This document shows positions 25,139 to 36,269 of a DNA stretch of 64,000 nt, in pieces (within the stretch, counting starts at the first letter, position 1; every line of letters starts with the position of its first letter). The notes beneath the pieces are model-generated. The model ran no database searches. It was not told the DNA's origin and worked only from the letters and a program-made list of their open reading frames with translations. The stretch comes from Streptomyces sp. A 4/2 (lineage in GTDB: Bacteria > Actinomycetota > Actinomycetes > Streptomycetales > Streptomycetaceae), in assembly GCF_940670765.1 (NCBI RefSeq), contig NZ_CALNVW010000010.1, positions 124,001 through 188,000 on the forward strand, in the 5' to 3' direction. Both the position numbers and the translations under genes were made by a program.

Positions 25139-27699
25139 CAGTACTTCAGCCCGACAGTGGCTCCGCCACGGGCAAACGCGCTCCCTCCGGGGGCGGGGCG
25201 GCGGCAGTTCCGCCGGAGGACCTGGTCTCGCTGACCATCGACGGCATCGCGATCTCGGTCCCCAAGGGGACCCTGGTCATCCGCGCCGCCGAACAGGTCG
25301 GCGTCGAGATCCCGCGCTTCTGCGACCACCCGCTCCTCGACCCGGCCGGCGCCTGCCGTCAGTGCATCGTCGAGGTCGAGGGCCAGCGCAAGCCGATGGC
25401 CTCCTGCACCATCACCTGCACCGACGGCATGGTCGTCAAGTCGCAGATCACCTCGCCGGTCGCCGAGAAGGCCCAGCGCGGTGTGATGGAGCTGCTGCTC
25501 ATCAACCACCCGCTGGACTGCCCGGTCTGCGACAAGGGCGGCGAGTGCCCGCTGCAGAACCAGTCCATGTCGCACGGCGACGCGGACTCCCGCTTCGACG
25601 GCAAGAAGCGGACCTTCGAGAAGCCGGTACCGATCTCCACCCAGGTGCTGCTCGACCGGGAGCGGTGCGTGCTCTGCGCCCGCTGTACGCGGTTCTCCAA
25701 CCAGATCGCCGGAGACCCGATGATCGAGCTGCTGGAACGCGGCGCGCTCCAGCAGGTCGGCATCGGCGAGGGTGACCCCTTCGAGTCGTACTTCTCCGGC
25801 AACACCATCCAGATCTGCCCGGTCGGCGCGCTCACCTCGGCGGCGTACCGGTTCCGCTCCCGCCCCTTCGACCTGGTGTCGTCGCCCTCGGTGTGCGAGC
25901 ACTGCGCGGGCGGCTGCGCGACCCGCACCGACCACCGGCGCGGCAAGGTCATGCGGCGGCTCGCCGCCAACGACCCCGAGGTCAACGAGGAGTGGCTCTG
26001 CGACAAGGGGCGCTTCGGGTTCCGTTACGCCCAGCGCCCCGACCGGCTGACCACCCCCCTCGTACGGAACGAGGACGGCGTCCTGGAAACGGCCAGCTGG
26101 CCGGAGGCGCTGGAGAAGGCGGCGAACGGACTCGCGGCGGCCCGCGGCCGGGCCGGGGTGCTCACCGGTGGCCGCCTCACCGTCGAAGACGCGTACGCCT
26201 ACGCCAAGTTCGCGCGCGTCGCCCTCGACACCAACGACGTGGACTTCCGCGCCCGGGTGCACTCCGCCGAGGAGGCCGACTTCCTGGCCGCCCGGGTCGC
26301 GGGGCGCGGCCGGGATCTCGACGGTGCGGGCGTCACCAACACCTCGCTGGAGAAGGCCCCGGCCGTCCTCCTCGTCGGATTCGAGTCCGAGGAGGAGGCC
26401 CCCGGCGTCTTCCTGCGGCTGCGCAAGGCACACCGCAAGCACGGCCAGCGCACCTTCGCCCTGGCCACGTACGCGACCCGTGGACTGGCCAAGGCGGGCG
26501 GGGTGCTGCTGCCCGCGGCGCCCGGCACCGAGACCGAGTGGCTGGACGCCATCGCGGGCGGGGTGGGCCTGGATGCCGAAGGGCAGCAGGCCGCCGAGGC
26601 GTTGCGTGCGGACGGCGCGGTGATCGTCGTCGGCGAGCGGCTGGCCGCCGTACCCGGGGGGCTGACCGCGGTCGTCCGGACCGCGACGGCCACCGGCGCC
26701 GCCCTGGTGTGGGTGCCCCGCAGGGCGGGTGAGCGCGGCGCCGTCGAGGCGGGCGCGATCCCCGCGCTGCTGCCCGGCGGCCGTCCCGCCACCGACCCCC
26801 GGGCCCGCGAAGAGGTCGCGGCCCTCTGGGGGGTACGCGAACTGCCGCACCGGTTCGGCCGCGACACCGGCCAGATCATCGAGGCCGCGGCCACCGGCGA
26901 ACTCGGCGCACTGCTCGTCGCGGGCGTCGAGACCGCCGACCTGCCCGACCCGGCCCGCGCCCGGGAAGCACTCGACAAGGTCGGCTTCCTGGTCTCCCTC
27001 GAACTGCGGCCCAGCGAGGTCACCGAGCGGGCCGACGTGGTCTTCCCGGTGGCCGCGGTCGCCGAGAAGGCGGGCACCTTCCTCAACTGGGAAGGCCGGG
27101 CAAGGCCGTTCGAGGCGTCGCTCAAGCCGGAGCAGATGACGCGCACGCTGGCCCCCGCCGACTCGCGGGTGCTGCACATGCTCGCCGACGCGCTGGCCGA
27201 CGCCGCGGGCGGTGACCGGCTCAGCCACTTCGCGCTGCCGGACGTCAGGTCCGTACGCGACGAACTGGACAGGCTGGGTTCCTGGACCGGCCGGTACGCG
27301 GACGACCCGGCCGCCACGACCCGGCCGCTGCCCCGCCCCGCCGAGGGCGAAGCGGTCCTCGCCGGCCACCGGATGCTGCTCGACCAGGGGCGGCTCCAGG
27401 ACGGCGACGAAGCCCTGGCGGGCACCCGGCACGCGGCGGTCGCCAGGCTCTCGGCCACCACCGCCGCCGAGACCGGCGTCAAGGACGGCGACGTCCTCGC
27501 GGTGACCGGTCCCGCCGGTGACGTCCGGCTGCCGCTCCAGGTCACCGCGATGCCGGACCGGGTGGTCTGGCTCCCGCTGAACTCGACGGGCAGCGGGGTC
27601 CTTGCGGACACCGGCGCCCGACCCGGCGAGCTGGTGCGGATCTCCGCGGCAGCCGACGGACCCGCCGGAACCACGGCCACGACGGAGGTGGAGGCGTGA
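25135..27699 (+). CDS. nuoG: NADH-quinone oxidoreductase subunit G
   Basis: 854 aa, the largest peripheral subunit. The N-terminal ferredoxin-like domain binds a [2Fe-2S] cluster through Cys63, Cys74, Cys77 and Cys91. [4Fe-4S] motifs follow ([14 protein letters not shown] and [10 protein letters not shown], then [11 protein letters not shown]). The C-terminal two thirds is a molybdopterin-oxidoreductase-like domain that in complex I has no known cofactor. The long Ala/Gly-rich middle is typical of actinomycete NuoG. It overlaps nuoF (ATGA) and nuoH (GTGA). Confidence 0.96.
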   Translation: MTVLQPDSGSATGKRAPSGGGAAAVPPEDLVSLTIDGIAISVPKGTLVIRAAEQVGVEIPRFCDHPLLDPAGACRQCIVEVEGQRKPMASCTITCTDGMVVKSQITSPVAEKAQRGVMELLLINHPLDCPVCDKGGECPLQNQSMSHGDADSRFDGKKRTFEKPVPISTQVLLDRERCVLCARCTRFSNQIAGDPMIELLERGALQQVGIGEGDPFESYFSGNTIQICPVGALTSAAYRFRSRPFDLVSSPSVCEHCAGGCATRTDHRRGKVMRRLAANDPEVNEEWLCDKGRFGFRYAQRPDRLTTPLVRNEDGVLETASWPEALEKAANGLAAARGRAGVLTGGRLTVEDAYAYAKFARVALDTNDVDFRARVHSAEEADFLAARVAGRGRDLDGAGVTNTSLEKAPAVLLVGFESEEEAPGVFLRLRKAHRKHGQRTFALATYATRGLAKAGGVLLPAAPGTETEWLDAIAGGVGLDAEGQQAAEALRADGAVIVVGERLAAVPGGLTAVVRTATATGAALVWVPRRAGERGAVEAGAIPALLPGGRPATDPRAREEVAALWGVRELPHRFGRDTGQIIEAAATGELGALLVAGVETADLPDPARAREALDKVGFLVSLELRPSEVTERADVVFPVAAVAEKAGTFLNWEGRARPFEASLKPEQMTRTLAPADSRVLHMLADALADAAGGDRLSHFALPDVRSVRDELDRLGSWTGRYADDPAATTRPLPRPAEGEAVLAGHRMLLDQGRLQDGDEALAGTRHAAVARLSATTAAETGVKDGDVLAVTGPAGDVRLPLQVTAMPDRVVWLPLNSTGSGVLADTGARPGELVRISAAADGPAGTTATTEVEA

Positions 27700-29066
27700 C
27701 GAACTACTACCTCGCGGCGACCGAGGACCTGTCCATGTTCGGACGGGACCCCTGGTGGCTGGTCGTCGTCAAGGCGGTCTTCTGCTTCGCCTTCCTGATG
27801 CTCACCGTGCTCTTCGCCATCGTGTGGGAGCGCAAGGTGGTCGCCTGGATGCAGCTGCGCATCGGGCCCAACCGGCACGGCCCCTGGGGCATGCTCCAGT
27901 CGCTGGCCGACGGCATCAAGCTGATGCTGAAGGAAGACCTGGTCGTCAAACGGGCCGACAAGTTCGTCTACATCCTCGCGCCGGTCGTCGCCGCGGTGCC
28001 CGCCTTCATGGCGATCGCGGTCATCCCGTTCGGCCCCTCGGGCAACGAGGTGTCGATCTTCGGCCACCGCACGACGATGCAGCTCACCGACCTGCCGATC
28101 GCGATGCTCTACATCCTCGCGGTCGCCTCGGTCGGCATCTACGGCATCGTCCTCGCCGGATGGTCGTCGGGTTCGACGTACCCGCTGCTCGGCGGTCTGC
28201 GCTCGTGCGCCCAGATGATCAGCTACGAGATCGCGATGGGCGCGGCGTTCGCCTCGGTCTTCCTCTACTCGGGGTCGATGTCCACCTCGGCGATCGTCGA
28301 CGCACAGAAGGACCGCTGGTTCATCGTGCTGCTGCCGGTCTCCTTCATCATCTACATCGTCACGATGATCGGTGAGACCAACCGCGCCCCGTTCGACATG
28401 CCGGAGTCCGAGGGCGACCTGGTCGGCGGCTTCAACACCGAGTACTCGTCGATCAAGTTCGCGATGTTCATGCTGGCCGAGTACGTCAACATGGTCACCG
28501 TCTCGGCGGTCTCCGCGACGCTCTTCCTGGGCGGCTGGCGGGCCCCCTGGCCGATCTCCACCTTCTGGGAGGGGGCGAACCACGGCTGGTGGCCGATGCT
28601 CTGGTTCGTCATCAAGGTCCAGCTGCTGCTGTTCTTCTTCATCTGGCTGCGCGGGACACTGCCCCGCGTCCGCTACGACCAGTTGATGAAGCTGGGCTGG
28701 AAGGTCCTGATCCCGGTCTCGGTGGTCTGGCTGATGCTGGTGGCGACCGTACGGGCGCTGCGCAACGCCAACTACGACTACTCCCGGATCGTGCTCTACG
28801 GAGCCGGGGCCGTCGTGGCGATCCTGCTGCTGTCCTTCGTCTACGACATCTTCCGCGACAAGCAGGAGAAGCAGGAACAGGCGGCGGCCGACGCGGCAGG
28901 ACCGGGGCCGGCCTTCGACCCGATGGCGGGCGGCTTCCCCGTACCGCCCCTGCCCGGACAGACCCTTCCCCCCGTACCCCGGCGGCCTTCGCGCACGGAG
29001 CGGGAGCTGATTGTCAGTGGTGGCGTGGACACTGTGAGTGACGGAAAGGAGGCTGACGATGCCTGA
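27696..29066 (+). CDS. nuoH: NADH-quinone oxidoreductase subunit H
   Basis: 456 aa membrane subunit joining the peripheral arm and lining the quinone entrance. About eight or nine transmembrane helices occupy residues 20-380. The family loops [19 protein letters not shown] and [19 protein letters not shown] are intact. A Pro-rich cytoplasmic tail of about 70 residues, absent from E. coli NuoH, ends the protein. The start GTG overlaps nuoG. Confidence 0.96.
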   Translation: MTNYYLAATEDLSMFGRDPWWLVVVKAVFCFAFLMLTVLFAIVWERKVVAWMQLRIGPNRHGPWGMLQSLADGIKLMLKEDLVVKRADKFVYILAPVVAAVPAFMAIAVIPFGPSGNEVSIFGHRTTMQLTDLPIAMLYILAVASVGIYGIVLAGWSSGSTYPLLGGLRSCAQMISYEIAMGAAFASVFLYSGSMSTSAIVDAQKDRWFIVLLPVSFIIYIVTMIGETNRAPFDMPESEGDLVGGFNTEYSSIKFAMFMLAEYVNMVTVSAVSATLFLGGWRAPWPISTFWEGANHGWWPMLWFVIKVQLLLFFFIWLRGTLPRVRYDQLMKLGWKVLIPVSVVWLMLVATVRALRNANYDYSRIVLYGAGAVVAILLLSFVYDIFRDKQEKQEQAAADAAGPGPAFDPMAGGFPVPPLPGQTLPPVPRRPSRTERELIVSGGVDTVSDGKEADDA

Positions 29067-29691
29067 CCGCTCTACTGAGGCTTCCGGGGACGAGACCCCC
29101 AAGGCTCCCTGGCAGAACCCGGTGGCCGGCTTCGGCGTGACCTTCAAGGCCATGTTCAAGAAGCGGCTGACCGAGCAGTACCCGGAGCAGGAGAAGACCA
29201 CGGCGCCGCGCTTCCACGGGCGGCACCAGCTCAACCGGCATCCGGACGGACTGGAGAAGTGCATCGGGTGCGAGCTGTGCGCCTGGGCCTGTCCGGCGGA
29301 CGCGATCTACGTGGAGGGCGCGGACAACACCGAGGAGGAGCGCTACTCCCCGGGCGAGCGGTACGGCCGCGTCTACCAGATCAACTACGCCCGCTGCATC
29401 CTGTGCGGACTCTGCATCGAGGCCTGCCCGACCAGGGCGCTGACGATGACCAACGAGTTCGAACTGGCCGACAGCAGCCGGGCGAACCTCATCTACACCA
29501 AGGAGCAGCTGCTCGCCGGTCTCGACGAGGGCATGGTCGAATCGCCGCACTCGATCTTCCCGGGCACCGACGAACAGGACTACTACCGGGGGCTGGTGAC
29601 CGAGGCCGCCCCGGGCACCGTCCGCCAGGTCGCGGTCTCCAAGGGCGAGACACCCTCGGACGGGGCACCGAAAGAGGGGGCGGGGGCGTGA
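29059..29691 (+). CDS. nuoI: NADH-quinone oxidoreductase subunit I
   Basis: 210 aa ferredoxin-like subunit with two [4Fe-4S] clusters, N6a and N6b, wiring NuoG to NuoB. The ligands are Cys68, Cys71, Cys74, Cys78 and Cys113, Cys116, Cys119, Cys123. The ATG at 29059 lies inside the end of nuoH (8-nt overlap) and has AAAGGAGG well placed upstream. The second cluster at 63423 encodes a divergent paralogue. Confidence 0.97.
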   Translation: MPDRSTEASGDETPKAPWQNPVAGFGVTFKAMFKKRLTEQYPEQEKTTAPRFHGRHQLNRHPDGLEKCIGCELCAWACPADAIYVEGADNTEEERYSPGERYGRVYQINYARCILCGLCIEACPTRALTMTNEFELADSSRANLIYTKEQLLAGLDEGMVESPHSIFPGTDEQDYYRGLVTEAAPGTVRQVAVSKGETPSDGAPKEGAGA

Positions 29692-30530
29692 ACTACCTGA
29701 CCTCCACCGGTGAGGCCTTCCAGTTCTGGGTGCTGGGCACCGTCGCCGTGATCGGCGCGCTGTCCACCGTACTCATGCGGCGGGCCGTGCACAGCGCGCT
29801 GAGCCTCGCCGGAACCATGATCGTCCTGGCGGTCTTCTACCTCGCCAACGGCGCGTACTTCCTGGGCATCGTCCAGATCGTCGTCTACACCGGCGCGATC
29901 ATGATGCTCTTCCTCTTCGTGGTCATGCTGGTCGGTGTCACCGCCGCCGACTCGCTGAAGGAGACCATCAAGGGGCAGCGCTGGCTGGCCGTGCTCTGCG
30001 GGCTCGGCTTCGGCATCCTGCTGATCGCCGGTATCGCCAACGCCTCGCTGAAGACCTTCACCGGCCTGGGCCAGGCCAACTCCGCGGGGAACGTCCAGGG
30101 CCTCGCCGCCCTGATCTTCACCAAGTACGTCTTCGCCTTCGAGATCACCGGCGCGCTGCTCATCACCGCAGCCGTCGGCGCGATGGTGCTCACCCACCGC
30201 GAGCGGTCCGAACGGGCCATGACCCAGCGGGAGATGTCCGAGGAGCGCGTACGCGGAAGGCAGGTTCCCCCGCTGCCCGCTCCCGGTGTCTACGCCCGGC
30301 ACAACGCCGTGGACATCGCGGGACTGCTGCCGGACGGGACGCCCTCGGAGCTCACCGTCATGCAGACGCTCCGCCGCCGCGGTCAGATCCGCGACGTGTC
30401 GAGCGAGGCCATGGCCAACCTCAAGGCGCTGGAACAGCGCTCCGAGGAGCGGCTCGGCCGGGACGCCGGACACGGTCACGACGCCGAACTGCCCGGTGAC
30501 CACGACCGCGAAGAGGAGGAGGCGAAGTGA
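29688..30530 (+). CDS. nuoJ: NADH-quinone oxidoreductase subunit J
   Basis: 280 aa. Five transmembrane helices fill about residues 8-180, including [18 protein letters not shown] with the conserved pi-bulge helix pattern. A hydrophilic C-terminal extension of about 100 residues follows (with [18 protein letters not shown]), typical of actinomycete NuoJ. It starts with GTG overlapping nuoI by GTGA. Confidence 0.95.
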   Translation: MNYLTSTGEAFQFWVLGTVAVIGALSTVLMRRAVHSALSLAGTMIVLAVFYLANGAYFLGIVQIVVYTGAIMMLFLFVVMLVGVTAADSLKETIKGQRWLAVLCGLGFGILLIAGIANASLKTFTGLGQANSAGNVQGLAALIFTKYVFAFEITGALLITAAVGAMVLTHRERSERAMTQREMSEERVRGRQVPPLPAPGVYARHNAVDIAGLLPDGTPSELTVMQTLRRRGQIRDVSSEAMANLKALEQRSEERLGRDAGHGHDAELPGDHDREEEEAK

Positions 30531-30826
30531 ACCCGGTCAACTATCTGTATCTCGCCTCGCTGTTGTTCACCATCGGCGCGGCCGGGGTGCTGATCAGGCG
30601 GAACGCGATCGTGGTGTTCATGTGCGTGGAGCTGATGCTCAACGCCTGCAACCTCGCGTTCGTCGCCTTCTCCCGTATGCACGGAAATCTCGACGGCCAG
30701 GTCATCGCCTTCTTCACGATGGTCGTTGCCGCCGCCGAGGTCGTGGTCGGGCTCGCGATCATCGTGTCGCTCTTCCGTTCCCGCCACTCGGCCTCGGTCG
30801 ACGACGCCAGCCTGATGAAGCTGTAA
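30527..30826 (+). CDS. nuoK: NADH-quinone oxidoreductase subunit K
   Basis: 99 aa with three transmembrane helices, the standard NuoK size. The membrane glutamates of the proton path are visible in [14 protein letters not shown] (helix 2) and [11 protein letters not shown] (helix 3). It overlaps nuoJ by GTGA and is followed by nuoL after 14 nt. Confidence 0.96.
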   Translation: MNPVNYLYLASLLFTIGAAGVLIRRNAIVVFMCVELMLNACNLAFVAFSRMHGNLDGQVIAFFTMVVAAAEVVVGLAIIVSLFRSRHSASVDDASLMKL

Positions 30827-30840
30827 GGGGTCGCTGAACA

Positions 30841-32736
30841 GTGGAGAACTTGATTGCGCTGCTGATTGCAGCGCCTTTGCTCGGAGCGGCGGTACTGCTC
30901 TGCGGCGGGCGGCGGTTCGACCGTGCCGGCCACTGGCTCGGTACGCTCTTCGCCGGTGCGTCGTTCGTGATCGCGGCCGTCCTCTTCGTGAACATGCTGG
31001 GCAGGAGCGCGGACCACCGCACCCTGCACCAGTACCTGTTCACCTGGATCCCGGTGGGCGGCTTCCGGGCCGACGCCGCCTTCCAGCTCGACCAGCTGTC
31101 GATGACGTTCGTCCTGCTGATCTCCGGTGTGGGCACGCTGATCCACATCTACTCGATCGGCTACATGGAGCACGACGAGCGGCGCCGCCGCTTCTTCGGC
31201 TACCTGAACCTCTTCCTCGCGGCGATGCTGCTGCTGGTCCTCGCCGACAACTACCTGCTGCTGTACGTCGGGTGGGAGGGCGTCGGTCTGGCGTCGTACC
31301 TGCTGATCGGCTTCTGGCAGCACAAGCCGAGCGCGGCGACGGCGGCCAAGAAGGCCTTCATCGTCAACCGCGTCGGTGACATGGGCCTGTCGATCGCGAT
31401 CATGCTGATGTTCACCACCTTCGGGACCTTCGCCTTCGGCCCGGTCCTGTCCACCGCGGGGCACGCCTCGGAGGGCAAACTCACCGCCATCGGGCTGATG
31501 CTGCTGCTCGCCGCCTGCGGCAAGTCCGCACAGGTGCCGCTGCAGTCCTGGCTCGGTGACGCGATGGAGGGCCCGACCCCGGTCTCGGCCCTGATCCACG
31601 CGGCGACGATGGTGACGGCGGGCGTGTACCTGATCACCCGGTCCGGCGCGATCTTCAATCTGGCCCCCGACGCGCAGATGGCGGTCGTGGTGGTCGGCGC
31701 GGTGACGCTCCTCTTCGGTGCGATCGTCGGTTGCGCGAAGGACGACATCAAGAAGGCCCTCGCGGGTTCGACGATGTCGCAGATCGGCTACATGATCCTC
31801 GCGGCCGGGCTCGGCCCGATCGGCTACGCCTTCGCGATCATGCACCTGGTCACCCACGGCTTCTTCAAGGCCGGACTCTTCCTCGGCGCCGGATCGGTCA
31901 TGCACGGCATGAACGACGAGGTGGACATGCGGAAGTACGGCGGCCTGCGGAAGTACATGCCGGTGACGTTCGTGACCTTCGGGCTCGGCTATCTCGCGAT
32001 CATCGGCTTCCCCGGCCTCTCCGGGTTCTTCTCCAAGGACAAGATCATCGAGGCGGCCTTCGCCAAGGGCGGCACCGAGGGCTGGATCCTCGGCGGCGCG
32101 GCCCTGCTGGGCGCCGGGATCACCGCGTTCTACATGACCCGGGTCATGCTGATGACGTTCTTCGGCGAGAAGCGCTGGGTGCCCGACGCGGACGGCAACC
32201 AGCCGCACCCGCACGAGTCGCCCAAGTCGATGACCATCCCCATGATCATCCTGGCGTTCGGTTCGGTCTTCGCCGGAGCGTTCTTCGGGATCGGCAACCG
32301 CTTCCTGCACTGGCTGGAGCCCGTCACCGGCCATGCCGAGGGCAATTCGCCGGTCAGCGCGGGCGTGGTCACCGCCGGGACGATGGTGGTCCTGGTGATC
32401 GGCGCCGTCATCGCCTGGCTGGTCTACGGCCGCAAGCCCGTCCCGGCAGTGGCGCCCAAGGGCTCGCTGCTCACCCGCGCCGCCCGGCGCGATCTCCTCC
32501 AGGACGACTTCAACCACGTCGTTCTGGTCCGCGGCGGCGAACACCTCACCCGGTCGCTGGTCTACCTCGACCACAGCCTGGTGGACGGTGTCGTCAACGG
32601 CACCGCCGCCTCGGTCGGCGGCCTCTCGGGACGGCTGCGCAAGCTGCAGAACGGCTACGCCCGGAGTTACGCGGCCTCGATGTTCGGCGGCGCAGTGATT
32701 CTCGTCGCCGCGACCCTGCTGATGAGGGCGGTCTGA
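30841..32736 (+). CDS. nuoL: NADH-quinone oxidoreductase subunit L
   Basis: 631 aa antiporter-like proton-pumping subunit. About 15 or 16 transmembrane helices are expected, with the helix-7 lysine and helix-5 glutamate regions in [15 protein letters not shown] and [22 protein letters not shown]. The C-terminal lateral helix typical of NuoL is present (about 540-600). GTG start. It sits at the distal end of the membrane arm. Confidence 0.96.
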   Translation: MENLIALLIAAPLLGAAVLLCGGRRFDRAGHWLGTLFAGASFVIAAVLFVNMLGRSADHRTLHQYLFTWIPVGGFRADAAFQLDQLSMTFVLLISGVGTLIHIYSIGYMEHDERRRRFFGYLNLFLAAMLLLVLADNYLLLYVGWEGVGLASYLLIGFWQHKPSAATAAKKAFIVNRVGDMGLSIAIMLMFTTFGTFAFGPVLSTAGHASEGKLTAIGLMLLLAACGKSAQVPLQSWLGDAMEGPTPVSALIHAATMVTAGVYLITRSGAIFNLAPDAQMAVVVVGAVTLLFGAIVGCAKDDIKKALAGSTMSQIGYMILAAGLGPIGYAFAIMHLVTHGFFKAGLFLGAGSVMHGMNDEVDMRKYGGLRKYMPVTFVTFGLGYLAIIGFPGLSGFFSKDKIIEAAFAKGGTEGWILGGAALLGAGITAFYMTRVMLMTFFGEKRWVPDADGNQPHPHESPKSMTIPMIILAFGSVFAGAFFGIGNRFLHWLEPVTGHAEGNSPVSAGVVTAGTMVVLVIGAVIAWLVYGRKPVPAVAPKGSLLTRAARRDLLQDDFNHVVLVRGGEHLTRSLVYLDHSLVDGVVNGTAASVGGLSGRLRKLQNGYARSYAASMFGGAVILVAATLLMRAV

Positions 32737-32741
32737 TCACG

Positions 32742-34322
32742 ATGTCCTTTCCTCTCCTGACGGCAACAGCCGCGCTCCCGGCGGTCGGTGCGGTCGTCAC
32801 CGCCGCGGTCCCGGCCGCGCGGCGCACGGCGGCGAAGTGGCTGGCGCTGCTGTTCTCGCTCGGCACGCTCGTCCTGGGCGCCGTCCAGTTCGTACGGTTC
32901 GAGCCCGGCGGCGCGCGCTACCAGCTCACCGAATCGCACGCCTGGATCAAGGACTTCGGGGTGCGGTACGAACTGGGCGTGGACGGGATCGGTCTGGCGA
33001 TGCTCGCCCTGACCGCCCTGCTCATCCCGTTCGTGATCCTGGCCGGCTGGCACGACGCCGACCCCCTGGAGACACACAGTTCGCGGTGGCGGCCCACCCA
33101 GGGCTTCTTCGCCCTGATCCTGGCCGTCGAAGCGATGGTGATCCTCTCCTTCGAGGCCACCGACGTCTTCCTCTTCTACATCCTCTTCGAAGCCATGCTC
33201 ATCCCGATGTACTTCCTCATCGGCGGCTTCGGGGACCGGGCGCACGCCCAGGGCGACGAGGCGGCGGCGACCCAACGCTCGTACGCGGCGGTCAAGTTCC
33301 TCCTCTACAACCTGGTCGGCGGCCTGCTCATGCTGGCCGCGGTCATCGGCCTCTACGTGGTCGCGGGGAACTTCTCGCTCCAGGACATCGTCGCGGCACG
33401 GGCCAACGGCTCGCTGCACATGGCGACCAGCACCGAGCGCTGGCTCTTCCTCGGCTTCTTCTTCGCCTTCGCGGTGAAGGCGCCGCTGTGGCCGCTGCAC
33501 ACCTGGCTGCCCAACGCCATGGGTGAGGCGACCGCCCCGGTCGCCGTGCTGATCACCGCCGTGGTCGACAAGGTCGGCACGTTCGCGATGCTGCGCTTCT
33601 GCCTCCAGCTCTTCCCCGAGGCGAGCAAGTGGGCCACTCCGGTGATCCTGGTGCTCGCGCTGATCAGCATCATCTACGGCGCGCTGCTCGCGGTCGGCCA
33701 GCGCGACATCAAGCGGCTGATCGCCTACGCGTCGGTCTCGCACTTCGGCTTCATCATCCTGGGCATCTTCGCGATGACCACCCAGGGCCAGTCGGGCGCG
33801 ACGCTCTACATGGTCAACCACGGGATCTCCACGGCCGCCCTGATGCTGGTGGCCGGGTTCCTGATCTCGCGGCGTGGCTCGCGGCTCATCGCCGACTACG
33901 GCGGGGTGCAGAAGGTGGCCCCGGTGCTCGCCGGGACCTTCCTGATCGGCGGTCTCGCGACGCTGTCGCTGCCCGGTCTGTCGCCGTTCGTCAGTGAATT
34001 CCTGGTCCTGGTGGGCACGTTCAGCGCCTACCCGGCCGCCGGGATCGTCGCGACCATCGGCATCGTGCTCGCCGCGCTCTACGTCCTCGTCCTCTACCAA
34101 CGGACGATGACGGGCCCGGTCAAGGCCACCGTGCAGGGGATGGCGGACCTCAAGGTCCGTGAACTGGTCGTCGTACTGCCGCTGATCGCGCTGCTGGTCT
34201 TCCTCGGCGTCTATCCGAAGCCGCTGACGGAGATCGTCGACCCGGCCGTGAAGCACACGATGTCCGACGTTCAGAAGAAGGACCCCCGTCCTTCCCAGCC
34301 CGCAGTGGAGGCCGCGAAGTGA
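32742..34322 (+). CDS. nuoM: NADH-quinone oxidoreductase subunit M
   Basis: 526 aa antiporter-like membrane subunit, about 14 helices. Landmarks include FLFYILFEAMLIPMYFLIGG with the helix-5 glutamate and FAVKAPLWPLHTWLPNA with the helix-7 lysine. ATG 32742 lies 5 nt after the nuoL stop; the stop overlaps nuoN by GTGA. Normal length. Confidence 0.96.
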   Translation: MSFPLLTATAALPAVGAVVTAAVPAARRTAAKWLALLFSLGTLVLGAVQFVRFEPGGARYQLTESHAWIKDFGVRYELGVDGIGLAMLALTALLIPFVILAGWHDADPLETHSSRWRPTQGFFALILAVEAMVILSFEATDVFLFYILFEAMLIPMYFLIGGFGDRAHAQGDEAAATQRSYAAVKFLLYNLVGGLLMLAAVIGLYVVAGNFSLQDIVAARANGSLHMATSTERWLFLGFFFAFAVKAPLWPLHTWLPNAMGEATAPVAVLITAVVDKVGTFAMLRFCLQLFPEASKWATPVILVLALISIIYGALLAVGQRDIKRLIAYASVSHFGFIILGIFAMTTQGQSGATLYMVNHGISTAALMLVAGFLISRRGSRLIADYGGVQKVAPVLAGTFLIGGLATLSLPGLSPFVSEFLVLVGTFSAYPAAGIVATIGIVLAALYVLVLYQRTMTGPVKATVQGMADLKVRELVVVLPLIALLVFLGVYPKPLTEIVDPAVKHTMSDVQKKDPRPSQPAVEAAK

Positions 34323-35971
34323 GCGCAACAGCTGTCCACAGCCTGTGGACAATGGGGGCGGTCGGCCCCATCGGCAAGATTCCGGCTCCCCACATCGAGT
34401 ACGCGCAGCTCTCACCCGTGCTGATCATTCTCGGTGCCGCGATGCTGGGCGTCCTCGTCGAGGCCTTCGTGCCGCGCAGGGGCCGTTACTACGCCCAGGT
34501 GTTCCTCACGGTCGTGGCCATCGCCGCCTCCTTCGCGGCGGTCGTCGCGCTGGCGGCCGGTGGATACGGCTCGACCAAGGCGCACATCGCGGCCATGGGC
34601 GCGGTCGCGGTCGACGGGCCCGCGCTGTTCCTCCAGGGCACCATCCTGCTGGCCGCGCTGGTCGCGGTCTTCACCTTCGCCGAGCGCAGGCTCGACCCCG
34701 AGGTGCACGGCAACCGCGTCGACTCGTTCGCCGCCCAGGCCGCGTCCGTACCGGGCAGCGAGAGCGAACAGGAGGCGGTCAAGGCCGGGTTCACCACCAC
34801 CGAGATCTTCCCGCTCGCGCTCTTCGCGGTCGGCGGCATGCTGGTCTTCCCGGCGGCCAACGACCTGCTGACGCTCTTCGTGGCGCTGGAGGTCTTCTCG
34901 CTCCCGCTCTACCTCATGTGCGCCCTCGCCCGCCGCAAGCGGCTGATGTCGCAGGAGGCCGCGGTGAAGTACTTCCTGCTCGGGGCCTTCTCGTCCGCCT
35001 TCCTGCTCTTCGGGATCGCGCTGCTCTACGGGTACGCGGGCTCCGTCTCGTACGCCCGCATCGCCGCGGTCGTCGACGGCACCGTGCAGAACGTCGACCC
35101 GGCGCTCGCCGACACCATGGGCAACGACGCGCTGCTGCTCATCGGCGGCGCGATGATCCTGATGGGGCTGCTCTTCAAGGTCGGCGCCGTGCCTTTCCAC
35201 ATGTGGACCCCGGACGTCTACCAGGGCGCCCCGACCCCGGTCACCGGCTTCATGGCGGCGGCCACCAAGGTCGCCGCGTTCGGCGCGCTGCTGCGGCTGC
35301 TGTACGTGGTGCTGCCGGGCATGCGCTGGGACTGGCGGCCGGTCATGTGGGCCGTCGCGATCATCACCATGCTGGGCGGTGCGATCGTCGCGATCACCCA
35401 GACCGACATCAAGCGGATGCTGGCGTACTCGTCGATCGCGCACGCCGGGTTCCTCCTGGCCGGTGTCATCGCGACCACGCCCGAGGGCATCAGCTCCGTC
35501 CTCTTCTACCTGGTGACGTACTCCTTCGTGACGATCGGCGCGTTCGCCGTGGTCACGCTGGTGCGGGACGCGGGCGGCGAGGCGACGCACCTGTCCAAGT
35601 GGGCCGGGCTCGGGCGCCGTTCACCCCTGGTGGCGGCGGTCTTCGCGGTCTTCCTGCTCGCCTTCGCGGGCATCCCGCTCACCAGCGGGTTCAGCGGGAA
35701 GTTCGCGGTGTTCAAGGCGGCGGCGGACGGCGGGGCCGGCGGCCTGGTCGTGGTCGGTGTGATCTCCTCCGCCATCGCCGCGTTCTTCTACATCCGGGTC
35801 ATCGTGCTGATGTTCTTCAGCGAGCCGAAGGCCGACGGCCCGACGGTCGCCGTCCCGTCGGCACTGACGACGACGACCATCGCGGTGGGCGTCGCGGTCA
35901 CGCTGGTGCTGGGCCTCGCGCCGCAGTACTTCCTGGACCTGGCGAGCCAGGCGGGAGTCTTCGTCCGGTAG
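34319..35971 (+). CDS. nuoN: NADH-quinone oxidoreductase subunit N
   Basis: 550 aa antiporter-like membrane subunit closing the operon. Helix landmarks are [18 protein letters not shown] and [21 protein letters not shown] hydrophilic insertion of about 45 residues (about 125-165, [18 protein letters not shown]...) lies between early helices and is longer than in E. coli. The first codons contain a 19-bp palindrome made of two DnaA-box-like sequences, which is unusual inside a coding sequence. Confidence 0.96.
   Translation: MSATAVHSLWTMGAVGPIGKIPAPHIEYAQLSPVLIILGAAMLGVLVEAFVPRRGRYYAQVFLTVVAIAASFAAVVALAAGGYGSTKAHIAAMGAVAVDGPALFLQGTILLAALVAVFTFAERRLDPEVHGNRVDSFAAQAASVPGSESEQEAVKAGFTTTEIFPLALFAVGGMLVFPAANDLLTLFVALEVFSLPLYLMCALARRKRLMSQEAAVKYFLLGAFSSAFLLFGIALLYGYAGSVSYARIAAVVDGTVQNVDPALADTMGNDALLLIGGAMILMGLLFKVGAVPFHMWTPDVYQGAPTPVTGFMAAATKVAAFGALLRLLYVVLPGMRWDWRPVMWAVAIITMLGGAIVAITQTDIKRMLAYSSIAHAGFLLAGVIATTPEGISSVLFYLVTYSFVTIGAFAVVTLVRDAGGEATHLSKWAGLGRRSPLVAAVFAVFLLAFAGIPLTSGFSGKFAVFKAAADGGAGGLVVVGVISSAIAAFFYIRVIVLMFFSEPKADGPTVAVPSALTTTTIAVGVAVTLVLGLAPQYFLDLASQAGVFVR
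34332..34352. promoter_or_regulatory. Head-to-head DnaA-box-like pair within nuoN
   Basis: CTGTCCACA at 34332-34340 and TGTGGACAA at 34344-34352 (reverse complement TTGTCCACA, the Streptomyces DnaA-box consensus) form a perfect 9-1-9 palindrome at 34333-34351. It starts 14 bp into nuoN. It could bind DnaA or simply be a hairpin near the nuoM/nuoN junction. Confidence 0.55.
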
Positions 35972-36000
35972 GCGCCTCGCCAGGGGCCCCTGCCCTGCGC

Positions 36001-36036
36001 AGCGCCGACGTGTACGACAGCGCCGACGTGTACGAC
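36001..36036. repeat. 18-bp tandem duplication
   Basis: AGCGCCGACGTGTACGAC occurs twice without a gap, 30 bp after the nuoN stop and directly before the terminator hairpin. It is a simple recent duplication; no function is evident. Confidence 0.85.
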
Positions 36037-36039
36037 CGC

Positions 36040-36082
36040 CGAACGCCGGGCGGGCCGGAGGTATCGGCCCGCCCGGCGTTCG
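36040..36082 (+). terminator. nuo operon terminator
   Basis: A perfect 17-bp stem (36040-36056 with 36066-36082, arms beginning CGAACGCCGGG and ending CCCGGCGTTCG) and a 9-nt loop follow the nuoN stop by 68 bp. There is no long T-tract, as is usual in streptomycetes. It separates nuoN from recQ. Confidence 0.9.
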
Positions 36083-36269
36083 CCGTTTCCGTTCCCGGCC
36101 GCCCGCAGAACGGCGGACATGGTCGCTGACCTGGTATTTCCCGTGCGGCCCGGCCGCCCCGGCCCCGTCCCGGAGTACCGGTGTGTCCGGGGATGTCAGT
36201 GCGGGACCCTATCGTGGCTGGAGTGACCGGCAGTACGGACGAGGGACAAGTGCGACGGGGGACCGAGCG

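Noticed and set aside
26199..29264. A 1021-residue minus-strand open frame opposite nuoG and nuoH
   Set aside because: Low-complexity antisense frame over two unmistakable complex I genes.
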